Source of the DNA: Christensenella sp. UBA7597 | Lineage (GTDB): Bacteria; Bacillota; Clostridia; Christensenellales; Borkfalkiaceae | Assembly: GCA_002474405.1 (NCBI GenBank) | Contig: DLQW01000014.1 | Span: 1-15,918 of the forward strand | Length of the DNA: 15,918 nucleotides | Direction: 5' to 3' | In this document: positions 1 through 5,299 of the stretch, piece after piece | Numbering within the stretch: the stretch's first letter is position 1 | Layout of the letters: the number at the start of each line of letters is the position of its first letter | Notes under the pieces: model-generated | Told to the model about the DNA's origin: nothing | Database searches by the model: none | What the model saw: the letters and a program-made list of their open reading frames with translations, nothing else | Program-made: the position numbers and the translations under genes

Positions 1-1
1 T

Positions 2-1090
2 TTTAAGCCGATGATGTGGAGCGATATGTTCTTCCGCATCGTGAGCAAAGGTCCGTACTATCACAAGCAAAAAATTCCCGTTCGGGTAACGGAAAAAGTG
101 CCCGAAAATATTCAGCTCGTGTACTGGGATTATTACAACGAGGACGCGGATCTTGTAGATTGTATGATGCGGCATCATCTCGATTTCAACCGCGAAGTGT
201 GGCTTGCGGGCGGCGCGTGGACGTGGAAAGGGCTTGAATCGGACAACCGCAAATCGATACGTCAGACGAAAATATTTCTCGAAGCGGCGCAAAAGTACGG
301 CGTAAAAAATATACTTATCACAATGTGGGGCAATGGCGGCGGCGAGTGTTCGCCGTACGCGCTTTTGCCCTCGCTTGTGTACGCCGCGGAATGTGCGAAA
401 GGAAATTTCAGCGAGGAGAACGCGAAAAAGAAGTTTGCGGCGTTATTCGGCGAAGAGTAGAACGATTTTATGCTGTGCGATTTCGTGGACGAAAATTTGA
501 ACAAACGGCAGAAAGAAGACTTTTTCCTCGGCGTGAAAGAACTGTTCTATTCCGATTATTTTCTCGGCACGTTCGATTGCGCGGTGCTCGGCACGGGCGA
601 GGAGCGCAAGGCGTACGAAAAGTTTGCGGAAGGCTTGGAAAAAGCGGCGAAGCGCAGCAGAAATTACGGGTATATGTTTGAAAGCTACGCGGCGTTAGCG
701 CGGGTGCTTTCTTTGAAATACGATTTAGGCTATCTCACGCGCGCAGCGTATGAGAAAGGCGATAAAAACGCGCTTGCCGCGCTGTTGCCCGATTACGAAA
801 TCACGCTTGAAAACCTTGAAAAATTCGCTTCCGCATTCGAAAAAAGGTGGATGAAAGAGAATAAACCGCACGGTTTCGACGTGCAGGAAATTCATCTCGG
901 CGGCTTAATTCAGCGCACAAAGAGCTGCACGCGCAGGCTGCGCGCATACGTAAACGGCGAAATCGAAAAAATCGAGGAGTTGGAAGAGCCCGCCGTTGAC
1001 TTTTTCACGGGCGGCGAGCCGCAGAAAAACGGCGTGAGCGGCGTTTATTATAACCATTACGACTCGATTGTAACGGCGAATATTTTGTAA
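2..1090 (+). pseudogene. GH20-like beta-N-acetylhexosaminidase, 5'-partial, interrupted by in-frame TAG
   Basis: The reading frame enters from the left edge (KPMMWSDMFFRI) and runs to a TAG at 458-460, then continues in the same frame (NDFMLCDF...) to TAA at 1090. The MMWSDMFFR stretch, the VYWDYY segment (about codon 38 of the visible part), the AGGAWTWKG segment and the MWGNGGGECS segment resemble the second half of the TIM barrel of GH20 exo-hexosaminidases of the Streptococcus GH20C kind. These remove terminal GlcNAc or GalNAc from glycans. The part after the TAG resembles the helical C-terminal region of the same proteins, so one gene has been split by one codon. A second product could begin at ATG 470, but I see no good ribosome binding site for it. 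The catalytic Asp-Glu pair should lie upstream of the window. Most likely a nonsense-mutated pseudogene; TAG readthrough is the alternative. The family call rests on remembered motifs. Confidence 0.65.
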
Positions 1091-1172
1091 AAGGCGCGCG
1101 TTTCAAAAGTGGAAAATCAGCCCGAAAGGCGGCGGAAAAGTCGTTTTTCGGGCAATGATTTCGTGATTTTTT

Positions 1173-1242
1173 AAAAAATTGAAAAATACGCGTTAAGAAA
1201 GCTTGCAAAAACTTATGGAATAGTATACAATAATAAAGCTGT
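1173..1242 (+). repeat. Dispersed repeat copy 1 carrying a sigma-A promoter (TTGCAA-17-TACAAT)
   Basis: This 70-bp stretch matches 2131-2199 almost base for base, from AAAAAATTG through TAAAGCTGT. It contains -35 TTGCAA at 1203-1208, a 17-bp spacer and -10 TACAAT at 1226-1231. In copy 2 the promoter serves tRNA-Ser; here it points at a fragment of a hexosaminidase gene and then at the phosphatase-family pseudogene. Confidence 0.7.
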
Positions 1243-1307
1243 GAAGTGTGGATTGCGGGCGGCGCATGGAAGCGGAAAGGCTTCGAATCGGACAACCGTA
1301 AATCGAT
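1242..1307 (+). pseudogene. Duplicated fragment of the GH20-like gene
   Basis: These 66 bases align without gaps to 194-259 inside the hexosaminidase gene, with about 58-60 identities by eye. Shared runs include GAATCGGACAACCG and TTGCGGGCGGCGC. The fragment joins the promoter repeat directly and ends before the ribosome binding site of the next gene. It carries no start codon and is a remnant of a duplicated paralogue, with the middle and end of the gene lost. Confidence 0.65.
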
Positions 1308-1345
1308 GCGGCGAATTGTCTTTCAAATTCGAAAGGAAAATAAAA

Positions 1346-2114
1346 ATGAAAAAATATCTGAAAGTCGCGACATATAATATCTGCCACTGCCTGAACTTTA
1401 CGAATTACGAACCGCCCGCTTCCGCGTGGGAAGTGCTGAAAATCGAACCGGAAAAGACGGCGGAAACCATCCGCTTGCTCGATTGCGCAATCGTGGGGCT
1501 GAACGAAGTATTCGAATCGGGCGGGAACGGTCTGGACGAGCAGGCGAAAGTGTTGGCGCGAGGTGCCGGCTTTCGGTATCACGAATTCGGCGAAGCGTAT
1601 TGTTTCGACGGCGTGCGGCAGTACGGCAACGCAATGCTTTTAAAATATCCCGTGTTAAAAAAAAGACGTGATAGAAGTGCCGGCTCCGCCGATGGAACTG
1701 CGCACCGAGGGCGGCTATTACGAGGACAGAGCGATTCTGCGCGTGCTGACGGAAATCGACGGCGTGGAAGTTACCGTATTATCTACGCATTACGGGCTGA
1801 ATCCGTCGGAACAGAAAAACATGACGGCGGCGCTTATAAAGATTTTGGATGAAACAAAAACTCCCGTGATTTTAATGGGCGATTTCAACGTAGAACCGCA
1901 TGCGGAAGTATTGCAGCCGATTTACGGGCGCCTGCAAAGCGCGGCGGACGAAACAAATAATAAAGAATTTACGTTTTCGTCGTTCAATCCCGATCGCGTA
2001 ATCGATTATATTTTCGTTTCGAAAGAATTCACGGTGGAAAAGACGGAGGTCGTCTGCGTGCGCACGTCCGATCATCGTCCGTTTACGGCGCTGCTTTCGT
2101 TGGAAACGAAATAA
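1346..2114 (+). pseudogene. Endonuclease/exonuclease/phosphatase (EEP) family hydrolase, frameshifted
   Basis: Starts at ATG 1346 (MKKYLKVATYNIC) behind AAAGGAAAA. Read through the shift it would give about 255 residues, a normal length for an EEP-domain metal-dependent phosphoesterase. Visible EEP landmarks in order: ATYNIC (metal-binding Asn), GLNEVF (metal-binding Glu), GNAMLL, STHYGL, MGDFNVEP (Asp and Asn), IDYIFVS and SDHRPF (terminal Asp-His pair). All key residues are present. The frame breaks in the A8 run at 1657-1664: frame 2 reads LLKYPVLKK, and the rest (DVIEVPAPP...) is in the next frame, as if one A were inserted. No signal peptide is visible, so it is probably cytoplasmic; the substrate cannot be named. 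Recent pseudogene, homopolymer sequencing error and transcriptional slippage on A8 are all possible. Confidence 0.75.
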
Positions 2115-2130
2115 AACGGTGCGCTTGATA

Positions 2131-2199
2131 AAAAAATTGAAAATACGCGTTAAAAAAGCTTGCAAAATCTCGTGGAATGGTATATAATAATAAAGCTGT
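2131..2199 (+). promoter_or_regulatory. Promoter of tRNA-Ser (repeat copy 2)
   Basis: -35 TTGCAA at 2160-2165, exactly 17 bp, -10 TATAAT at 2183-2188. Transcription should begin near 2195, leaving a leader of about 6 nt before the mature tRNA. The whole 69-bp block is repeated at 1173-1242. Confidence 0.85.
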
Positions 2200-2200
2200 T

Positions 2201-2290
2201 GCAGAGATGGCGGAGCGGTCGAACGCGCATGATTCGAAATCATGTTATGGGGTTACTCATACAAGGGTTCAAATCCCTTTCTCTGCGCCA
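2201..2290 (+). tRNA. tRNA-Ser (anticodon CGA), CCA encoded
   Basis: A complete class II cloverleaf folds by eye. Acceptor stem GCAGAGA (2201-2207) pairs with TCTCTGC (2280-2286), followed by discriminator G and encoded CCA (2288-2290). A short D stem (GCG/CGC) is present. Anticodon stem CATGA/TCATG encloses loop TTCGAAA, so the anticodon is CGA (2235-2237), reading UCG. The long variable arm has a TATG/CATA stem, as expected for serine. T arm is AAGGG-TTCAAAT-CCCTT. A phage integrase begins within 140 bp downstream, so its 3' end is the likely attachment site. Confidence 0.95.
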
Positions 2291-2295
2291 TTCCT

Positions 2296-2336
2296 ACGGC
2301 TTTATGCAAAAAACATTGCATAAAGCCGTTTTTTTT
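2296..2336 (+). terminator. Rho-independent terminator of tRNA-Ser
   Basis: A perfect 13-bp stem, ACGGCTTTATGCA (2296-2308) against TGCATAAAGCCGT (2317-2329), with an 8-nt loop, runs into eight T residues (2329-2336). It ends the tRNA transcript. Confidence 0.93.
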
Positions 2337-2390
2337 GCGCATTTTTGAGTAGAAATGCGCTTTAAAAATACGTTTTTAGTGAGGATTGGC

Positions 2391-2417
2391 GTAAGATTTG
2401 GTTAACAAAAATCTTAC
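2391..2417. other. Inverted repeat, candidate integrase core/arm site or int 3' hairpin
   Basis: GTAAGATTT (2391-2399) and AAATCTTAC (2409-2417) are a perfect 9-bp inverted repeat around a 9-nt spacer that itself contains GTTAAC. It lies between the tRNA terminator and the integrase stop codon. No T run follows on the minus strand, which argues against a normal int terminator. Its place suggests a recombinase-binding site at the left prophage end, but this is inference. Confidence 0.4.
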
Positions 2418-2428
2418 TCAAGCCTTAT

Positions 2429-3718
2429 TTACGCGCGTGTTTCGAGTGTTGGAAACTCTACCAAATCCATCAGCTTGCGCATAAAATCGTCTGAATAGTG
2501 TATATATGTTTTCCCTACGAGTCGTTCCGGGTCATCCCCAAGCCATAATTCCACCAAATCAGACGTTTTGAATATTTGAGTTTCGCCCGAAAATTTAGAT
2601 TTTTCAAAGGATTGCGCGCAAATACTTGCAAATGTATGTCGCAGGCAATAAGCGGTTTTGTTGCAATCTCCCAGTAATTTTTTGAATAGCCGATCTCTTG
2701 TTATGCGAGTACAATTAAATATAAGCGGTTTATCCCATTGTATCAATCTCTGTGCCTCTTTCGGTACGGGGATTTTTTTGTACTCGATTTTTCCTTGCTT
2801 TCGTTTGCGATTGCGAGCAATAAGGAAATCGCCTTCCCGGTGCGTTTCTTCGTCTATTTCGCAAGGGCGAAGTCCAAAGAAATAGAGCAAATATGCACCC
2901 TGTTTGATTGGCTCAAATTCCGGTAATTCTACTTGTTTTAAGAAGGCATAAATTTCTTCTGTGGCTAAGGCTGCGCGCGATTGACGTTCAGCCCTTTTGA
3001 ATGGGATAAGAGTAACGGGGTTATGTGCAATAATACCACTTGCAATTGCATACTTAAAAATACCATTAAAAAGAGTTCGCAAATCTTCGTATTTGCGGGG
3101 CTTTACAGATTTTAGAATTTTATCTAAATCACCTGTACGAACCAATGATATTTGTTTATTGCGGAGTGTTTCAGGCAATTCGCAAAAATTCGAGGAATGT
3201 TTTTTTAACTCTCCTTCGGTGATAGTGCCTTTCTTGTACTGATACCATTCTTCAAAAACTTCTTTAAGAGAGTTTACTCTCGTTTTACATTGCTGCACAT
3301 GGTATTTCTCAATCTCGCTCGGTACGGTTTTAGCCAAGAACTTTCTTTTTGCTTCCGCTAAGTTAGTAGAAGAAGCTAAAATGCAGTAGCCGTTGCGGCG
3401 GTAACGTATTTCATAACAGAACCCGTTTTTGCCGCTTGGGCGTTTGAGTACGTGGGCGACAAGCCCGTTTAATATGAATTGCTTTTTGAATGTTTTCGAC
3501 ATATTATCAATTTCCTTTTTCGTGAATTTGATAGTAGCCGAAATTGCTTCCTGTTCATCCGAACGATAGCCGAAGCCATCGTTCTTTTCAATTTCCATCG
3601 CCTTTTCTACAATCTCGTTCATCTCTTTCGCAAGGTGAACGATCTCTCCGCGCTGCCTTGCCAAAAGCAACCTCGTAGAAAAAGCGATTAAATCTTCGGA
3701 TAATAGCGTGCCTTTCAT
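2429..3718 (-). CDS. int: Phage tyrosine-recombinase integrase
   Basis: 429 residues, a usual length for Gram-positive phage integrases. It integrates and excises the prophage by Tyr-mediated strand exchange. An arm-binding-like region (about 75-130) is followed by a core-binding region (about 148-235) and the catalytic domain. Visible catalytic residues: Arg284 in FFGLRPCEI, Arg360 in YCLRHTFAS, and nucleophile Tyr405 in KTYIHY. The first His of the usual HxxR box is Tyr357 here, and the usual GH before the nucleophile reads GDD. The gene points at tRNA-Ser. Start ATG 3718 has AAGGGGATAGGA upstream; an internal ATG at 3502 (MSKTFKKQ) also has AAAGGAAAT nine bases before it, so a form of about 357 residues is possible. 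The gene is AT-richer than the early operon. An extended -10 promoter and a palindrome lie just upstream. Confidence 0.93.
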   Translation of the reverse strand: MKGTLLSEDLIAFSTRLLLARQRGEIVHLAKEMNEIVEKAMEIEKNDGFGYRSDEQEAISATIKFTKKEIDNMSKTFKKQFILNGLVAHVLKRPSGKNGFCYEIRYRRNGYCILASSTNLAEAKRKFLAKTVPSEIEKYHVQQCKTRVNSLKEVFEEWYQYKKGTITEGELKKHSSNFCELPETLRNKQISLVRTGDLDKILKSVKPRKYEDLRTLFNGIFKYAIASGIIAHNPVTLIPFKRAERQSRAALATEEIYAFLKQVELPEFEPIKQGAYLLYFFGLRPCEIDEETHREGDFLIARNRKRKQGKIEYKKIPVPKEAQRLIQWDKPLIFNCTRITRDRLFKKLLGDCNKTAYCLRHTFASICAQSFEKSKFSGETQIFKTSDLVELWLGDDPERLVGKTYIHYSDDFMRKLMDLVEFPTLETRA

Positions 3719-3747
3719 TTTTCCTATCCCCTTTTTTATATCGTCAA

Positions 3748-3783
3748 AAACAAACGTTTGTTTGCCTTGATTATATTATAGCA
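3748..3783 (-). promoter_or_regulatory. int promoter (extended -10) with a perfect 16-bp palindrome
   Basis: On the minus strand TGCTATAAT (plus 3775-3783) is an extended -10 element; I see no good -35. Immediately downstream lies the perfect palindrome AAACAAACGTTTGTTT (3748-3763), near the start of transcription and before the int ribosome binding site. It differs from the GATAC-type operators near the early promoter, so a different regulator, or the integrase itself, may use it. Confidence 0.6.
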
Positions 3784-3839
3784 GAGAAAAGTTGACATAC
3801 GCCTGCGCTTTTTAAAAAATAATTGTAAAAATAATCAAA

Positions 3840-4190
3840 TTATTTTTCGCACATTATCCGAATCATTTGCAAGACTGTTTTCACGGCTTCATCGCCTTTT
3901 TTCTGCCGAAGCTGTTCGATGGTTTCGAGTATTTCCCATTCTTCGGGCGAAAGGGTGGTTTTGTGATTCCCCACGCCGAGTGCCTTATCCTCTTCCGTCC
4001 ATTGCGGCTTTCCGAGCAGATAATCAACGGACACGCCGAAATAATCGGCGAGCTTTATCAGGGTTTCATATCCTGCTTGCCGTTTGTCGTTTTCATAAGT
4101 GCAGTAGGCTTGTCGGGATACCCCGAGAATTTTCGCTACGTCTTCTTGGCGTAAGCCTTGCGCTTCTCGTAATTTTACTAAATTAGTCAT
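3840..4190 (-). CDS. XRE-family transcriptional repressor (short CI-like)
   Basis: 116 residues. Residues 1-60 are a classic lambda-Cro/CI helix-turn-helix: LVKLREAQGLRQEDVAKIL, then GVSRQAYCTYENDKR as turn and recognition helix, then LADYFGVSVDYLLGK. The remainder (from about 63) is a short helical tail (LSPEEWEILETIEQL) and carries no S24 LexA-type autoprotease, so induction by RecA-driven self-cleavage is not expected. It likely holds the early promoter silent through the three GATAC/GCTAC operators at 4267-4342. Start ATG 4190 has GGAGGT upstream. Its own promoter is TTGCAT-17-TATAAT (minus), which puts the transcript start almost at the ribosome binding site. It is divergent from the early operon, the normal layout of a lysogeny switch. 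Confidence 0.88.
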   Translation of the reverse strand: MTNLVKLREAQGLRQEDVAKILGVSRQAYCTYENDKRQAGYETLIKLADYFGVSVDYLLGKPQWTEEDKALGVGNHKTTLSPEEWEILETIEQLRQKKGDEAVKTVLQMIRIMCEK

Positions 4191-4211
4191 TTGTTTTTAC
4201 CTCCGAACAAT

Positions 4212-4240
4212 ATTATAAAAAATTTTTTCAAAAAATGCAA
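4212..4240 (-). promoter_or_regulatory. Repressor promoter
   Basis: On the minus strand -35 TTGCAT (plus 4235-4240), 17 bp, -10 TATAAT (plus 4212-4217). The predicted start is near 4205, so the mRNA would begin at about the GGAGGT ribosome binding site (plus 4199-4204), with a leader of only about 15 nt. Confidence 0.75.
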
Positions 4241-4259
4241 CAAAAAGGCGCAAAAATAC

Positions 4260-4288
4260 TTGACAAGATACAAACAGTAGCATATAAT
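4260..4288 (+). promoter_or_regulatory. Prophage early promoter, fully consensus
   Basis: TTGACA (4260-4265), exactly 17 bp, TATAAT (4283-4288). The spacer contains operator 1, so repressor bound there would occupy the polymerase site directly. Transcript start is expected near 4295, inside or just before operator 2. Confidence 0.9.
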
Positions 4289-4342
4289 ATAATCAAGATA
4301 CGAAATGTATCACAAATAAATGTGTGCTACAAATAGTGTAGC
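4267..4342. promoter_or_regulatory. Three repressor operators at 30-bp pitch
   Basis: Operator 1 GATACAAACAGTAGC (4267-4281, imperfect dyad), operator 2 GATACGAAATGTATC (4297-4311) and operator 3 GCTACAAATAGTGTAGC (4326-4342). Their centres are at 4274, 4304 and 4334, exactly 30 bp apart, about three helical turns, so all three face the same side of the DNA. Half-sites are GATAC or GCTAC. Binding by the divergent XRE repressor is inferred from position. Confidence 0.7.
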
Positions 4343-4386
4343 AGTTTGTGCTATGATATAAGCACAAACTGCTTGACGAGTCAAGC
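4341..4386 (+). promoter_or_regulatory. Structured leader of the early transcript (two stem-loops)
   Basis: A perfect 12-bp inverted repeat, GCAGTTTGTGCT (4341-4352) and AGCACAAACTGC (4361-4372), abuts a second one, GCTTGAC (4371-4377) and GTCAAGC (4380-4386). They share the GC at 4371-4372, so the two hairpins compete at that edge. Neither has a T run. They lie in the 5' leader of the early operon, before the AAAGGAGGAA ribosome binding site (4401-4410). Confidence 0.55.
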
Positions 4387-4418
4387 AACGAATAACCTTA
4401 AAAGGAGGAAATACAACA

Positions 4419-4626
4419 ATGCAGGAATACAAAGCGTATTTCGTAACGCATTACTTAAAACCGCTGTTACAAGCAGCGGAAGTGAATGTGAAAGACGCGA
4501 GCTACCGCGAAGAAGATGACCGCGAATTAGTGCGGGCTTACGTACATAGACGGAAGCACAGAAGATATAAACGTATCGTGGGATAGCTTGATAGCGATTA
4601 CGCGCGACGTAATTAAAAATTTATAA
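4419..4626 (+). pseudogene. Small phage early protein, frameshifted near 4540-4550
   Basis: Begins at ATG 4419 (MQEYKAYFVTHYLKPLL) after an excellent AAAGGAGGAA site. In its first frame it stops at TAG 4586 after 55 residues, with an unnatural basic end (HRRKHRRYKRIVG). Changing frame by one base around 4540-4550 gives a sensible ending, IDGSTEDINVSWDSLIAIT then RDVIKNL, to TAA 4626. That makes a 68-residue protein whose last part looks like the small acidic early proteins common in clostridial prophages (DGS..NINV..DS...I..DVI). One inserted base explains it. Its function is unknown. It is first in the early operon, directly before the HTH gene at 4642. Either a real mutation or a sequencing error. 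Confidence 0.65.
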
Positions 4627-4641
4627 ACGGGAGATGAAAAA

Positions 4642-4845
4642 ATGAATTTTAGAGAACTGTTAAAAAGCAAGCGATGGAATTATTCCACGGTGGCGCGCGC
4701 CATTGGTGAAGACCCCCGAACGGTGGGACAGTGGGGGCGGCGCAAATGTACGCCGTCGCCCGAAAAAATCAAAAAGATCGCGCAAACGCTTGAATGTACG
4801 ACGGACGAAGTAATCGACGCGTTGCTCGTAAACAATAAAAATTGA
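4642..4845 (+). CDS. Small XRE/Cro-type helix-turn-helix protein
   Basis: 67 residues, almost entirely one helix-turn-helix domain: FRELLKSKRWNYSTVARAI, then GEDPRTVGQWGRR as turn and recognition helix, then KIKKIAQTLECTTDEVIDAL. Start ATG 4642 is preceded by GGGAGATGAAAAA. It lies 15 bases after the end of the frameshifted gene and belongs to the early operon. By position it may be a Cro-like antirepressor or a local regulator acting on the operators at 4267-4342. The sequence alone does not show which site it binds. Confidence 0.85.
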   Translation: MNFRELLKSKRWNYSTVARAIGEDPRTVGQWGRRKCTPSPEKIKKIAQTLECTTDEVIDALLVNNKN

Positions 4846-4881
4846 AAGCAGACTCCGTTGTCGCGAAACAACGAAAGCCGA

Positions 4882-4905
4882 CCGCGGGCGGCAAAAGTCC
4901 CGCGG
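4882..4905 (+). promoter_or_regulatory. GC hairpin ahead of a small gene
   Basis: CCGCGGG (4882-4888) pairs perfectly with CCCGCGG (4899-4905) across a 10-nt loop. It sits immediately before the AAAGGG ribosome binding site of the gene starting at 4920. No T run follows, so it is more likely an mRNA processing or stability element than a terminator. Confidence 0.45.
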
Positions 4906-4919
4906 AAAGGGTAGAAGTA

Positions 4920-5039
4920 ATGTACAACGTAGAAGATCCGACGCTCGGGCTTTGTCAGGAAGATTACGAACACTTATTCTATGATGTGCCCGAAGAGGAC
5001 AAGGAATATGAAGCCGAAGACGAGGAGGACGGGGAATGA
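4920..5039 (+). CDS. Small acidic phage protein, function unknown
   Basis: 39 residues from ATG 4920 (MYNVEDPTLGLCQEDYEHLF), ending in a strongly acidic tail of Glu and Asp (EEDKEYEAEDEEDGE). I chose ATG 4920 because AAAGGG lies nine bases upstream. The frame stays open back to a TTG at 4842 overlapping the previous stop (TTGA), but that start has no ribosome binding site, and a hairpin lies between the two. Its stop overlaps the next start as ATGA, showing translational coupling. The acidic composition could fit a DNA-mimic or a recombination accessory, but there is no direct evidence. Not recognised. Confidence 0.6.
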   Translation: MYNVEDPTLGLCQEDYEHLFYDVPEEDKEYEAEDEEDGE

Positions 5040-5200
5040 TTATTTTTGCGAACATAGAAAGGGCGATGGAAGCCTTGAAAGCGATAGCGCGCGAACATAA
5101 AACGGTTGCGAGCTTTATCCGGAAAACGCAGAGAATGGACAAGCAGGACAAACTTATGTACTTAGAAGGATTGCTTCACGAAGCGAAAGAGCTTGTGTGA
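5036..5200 (+). CDS. Small helical phage protein, function unknown
   Basis: 54 residues (MIIFANIERAMEALKAIARE and onward). Start ATG 5036 overlaps the preceding TGA and has GAGGAGGACGGGG upstream, an excellent site. The predicted fold is two amphipathic helices (IERAMEALKAIARE and DKLMYLEGLLHEAKELV) joined by a basic segment (HKTVASFIRKTQRM). Basic and helical, so it may bind nucleic acid or a partner protein. It is co-transcribed with its neighbours between the HTH protein and the Sak4-like ATPase. Not recognised. Confidence 0.65.
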   Translation: MIIFANIERAMEALKAIAREHKTVASFIRKTQRMDKQDKLMYLEGLLHEAKELV

Positions 5201-5272
5201 AGTGCGGCGGCGAGAAGCCGCCGGATATGTGCCCAAAGGAAACACGCGGCGGTTCGATTCCGTCGGGGCGCG
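5200..5272 (+). other. tRNA-like remnant in the gap before the Sak4-like gene
   Basis: The region holds a D-arm-like hairpin, CGGCGGC (5205-5211) against GCCGCCG (5217-5223), and a near-canonical T arm, GGCGG-TTCGATT-CCGTC (5248-5264, one G-U pair), followed by GGGGCGCG. From 5200 to 5272 is 73 bases, the length of a tRNA. No 5' acceptor strand (GCGCCCC) is present, no clear anticodon stem forms, and no CCA follows. It is therefore not a functional tRNA. It may be a decayed tRNA or a tRNA-like mRNA element. Confidence 0.35.
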
Positions 5273-5299
5273 AAAAATACACTTTAAGGAGGCAACATT

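Noticed and set aside
1657-1669. Programmed minus-one frameshift on the A-rich run
   Set aside because: The downstream frame needs a shift of plus one (or minus two), not the minus one made by A-AAA-AAG slippery sites, and no stimulatory structure is evident.
3792-3820. TTGACA on the plus strand as a rightward promoter
   Set aside because: No acceptable -10 at 17 bp, and it would read only antisense into the repressor gene.
4842-4919. TTG start extending the small acidic gene upstream
   Set aside because: No ribosome binding site before TTG 4842, a hairpin lies between, and ATG 4920 has a good AAAGGG site.
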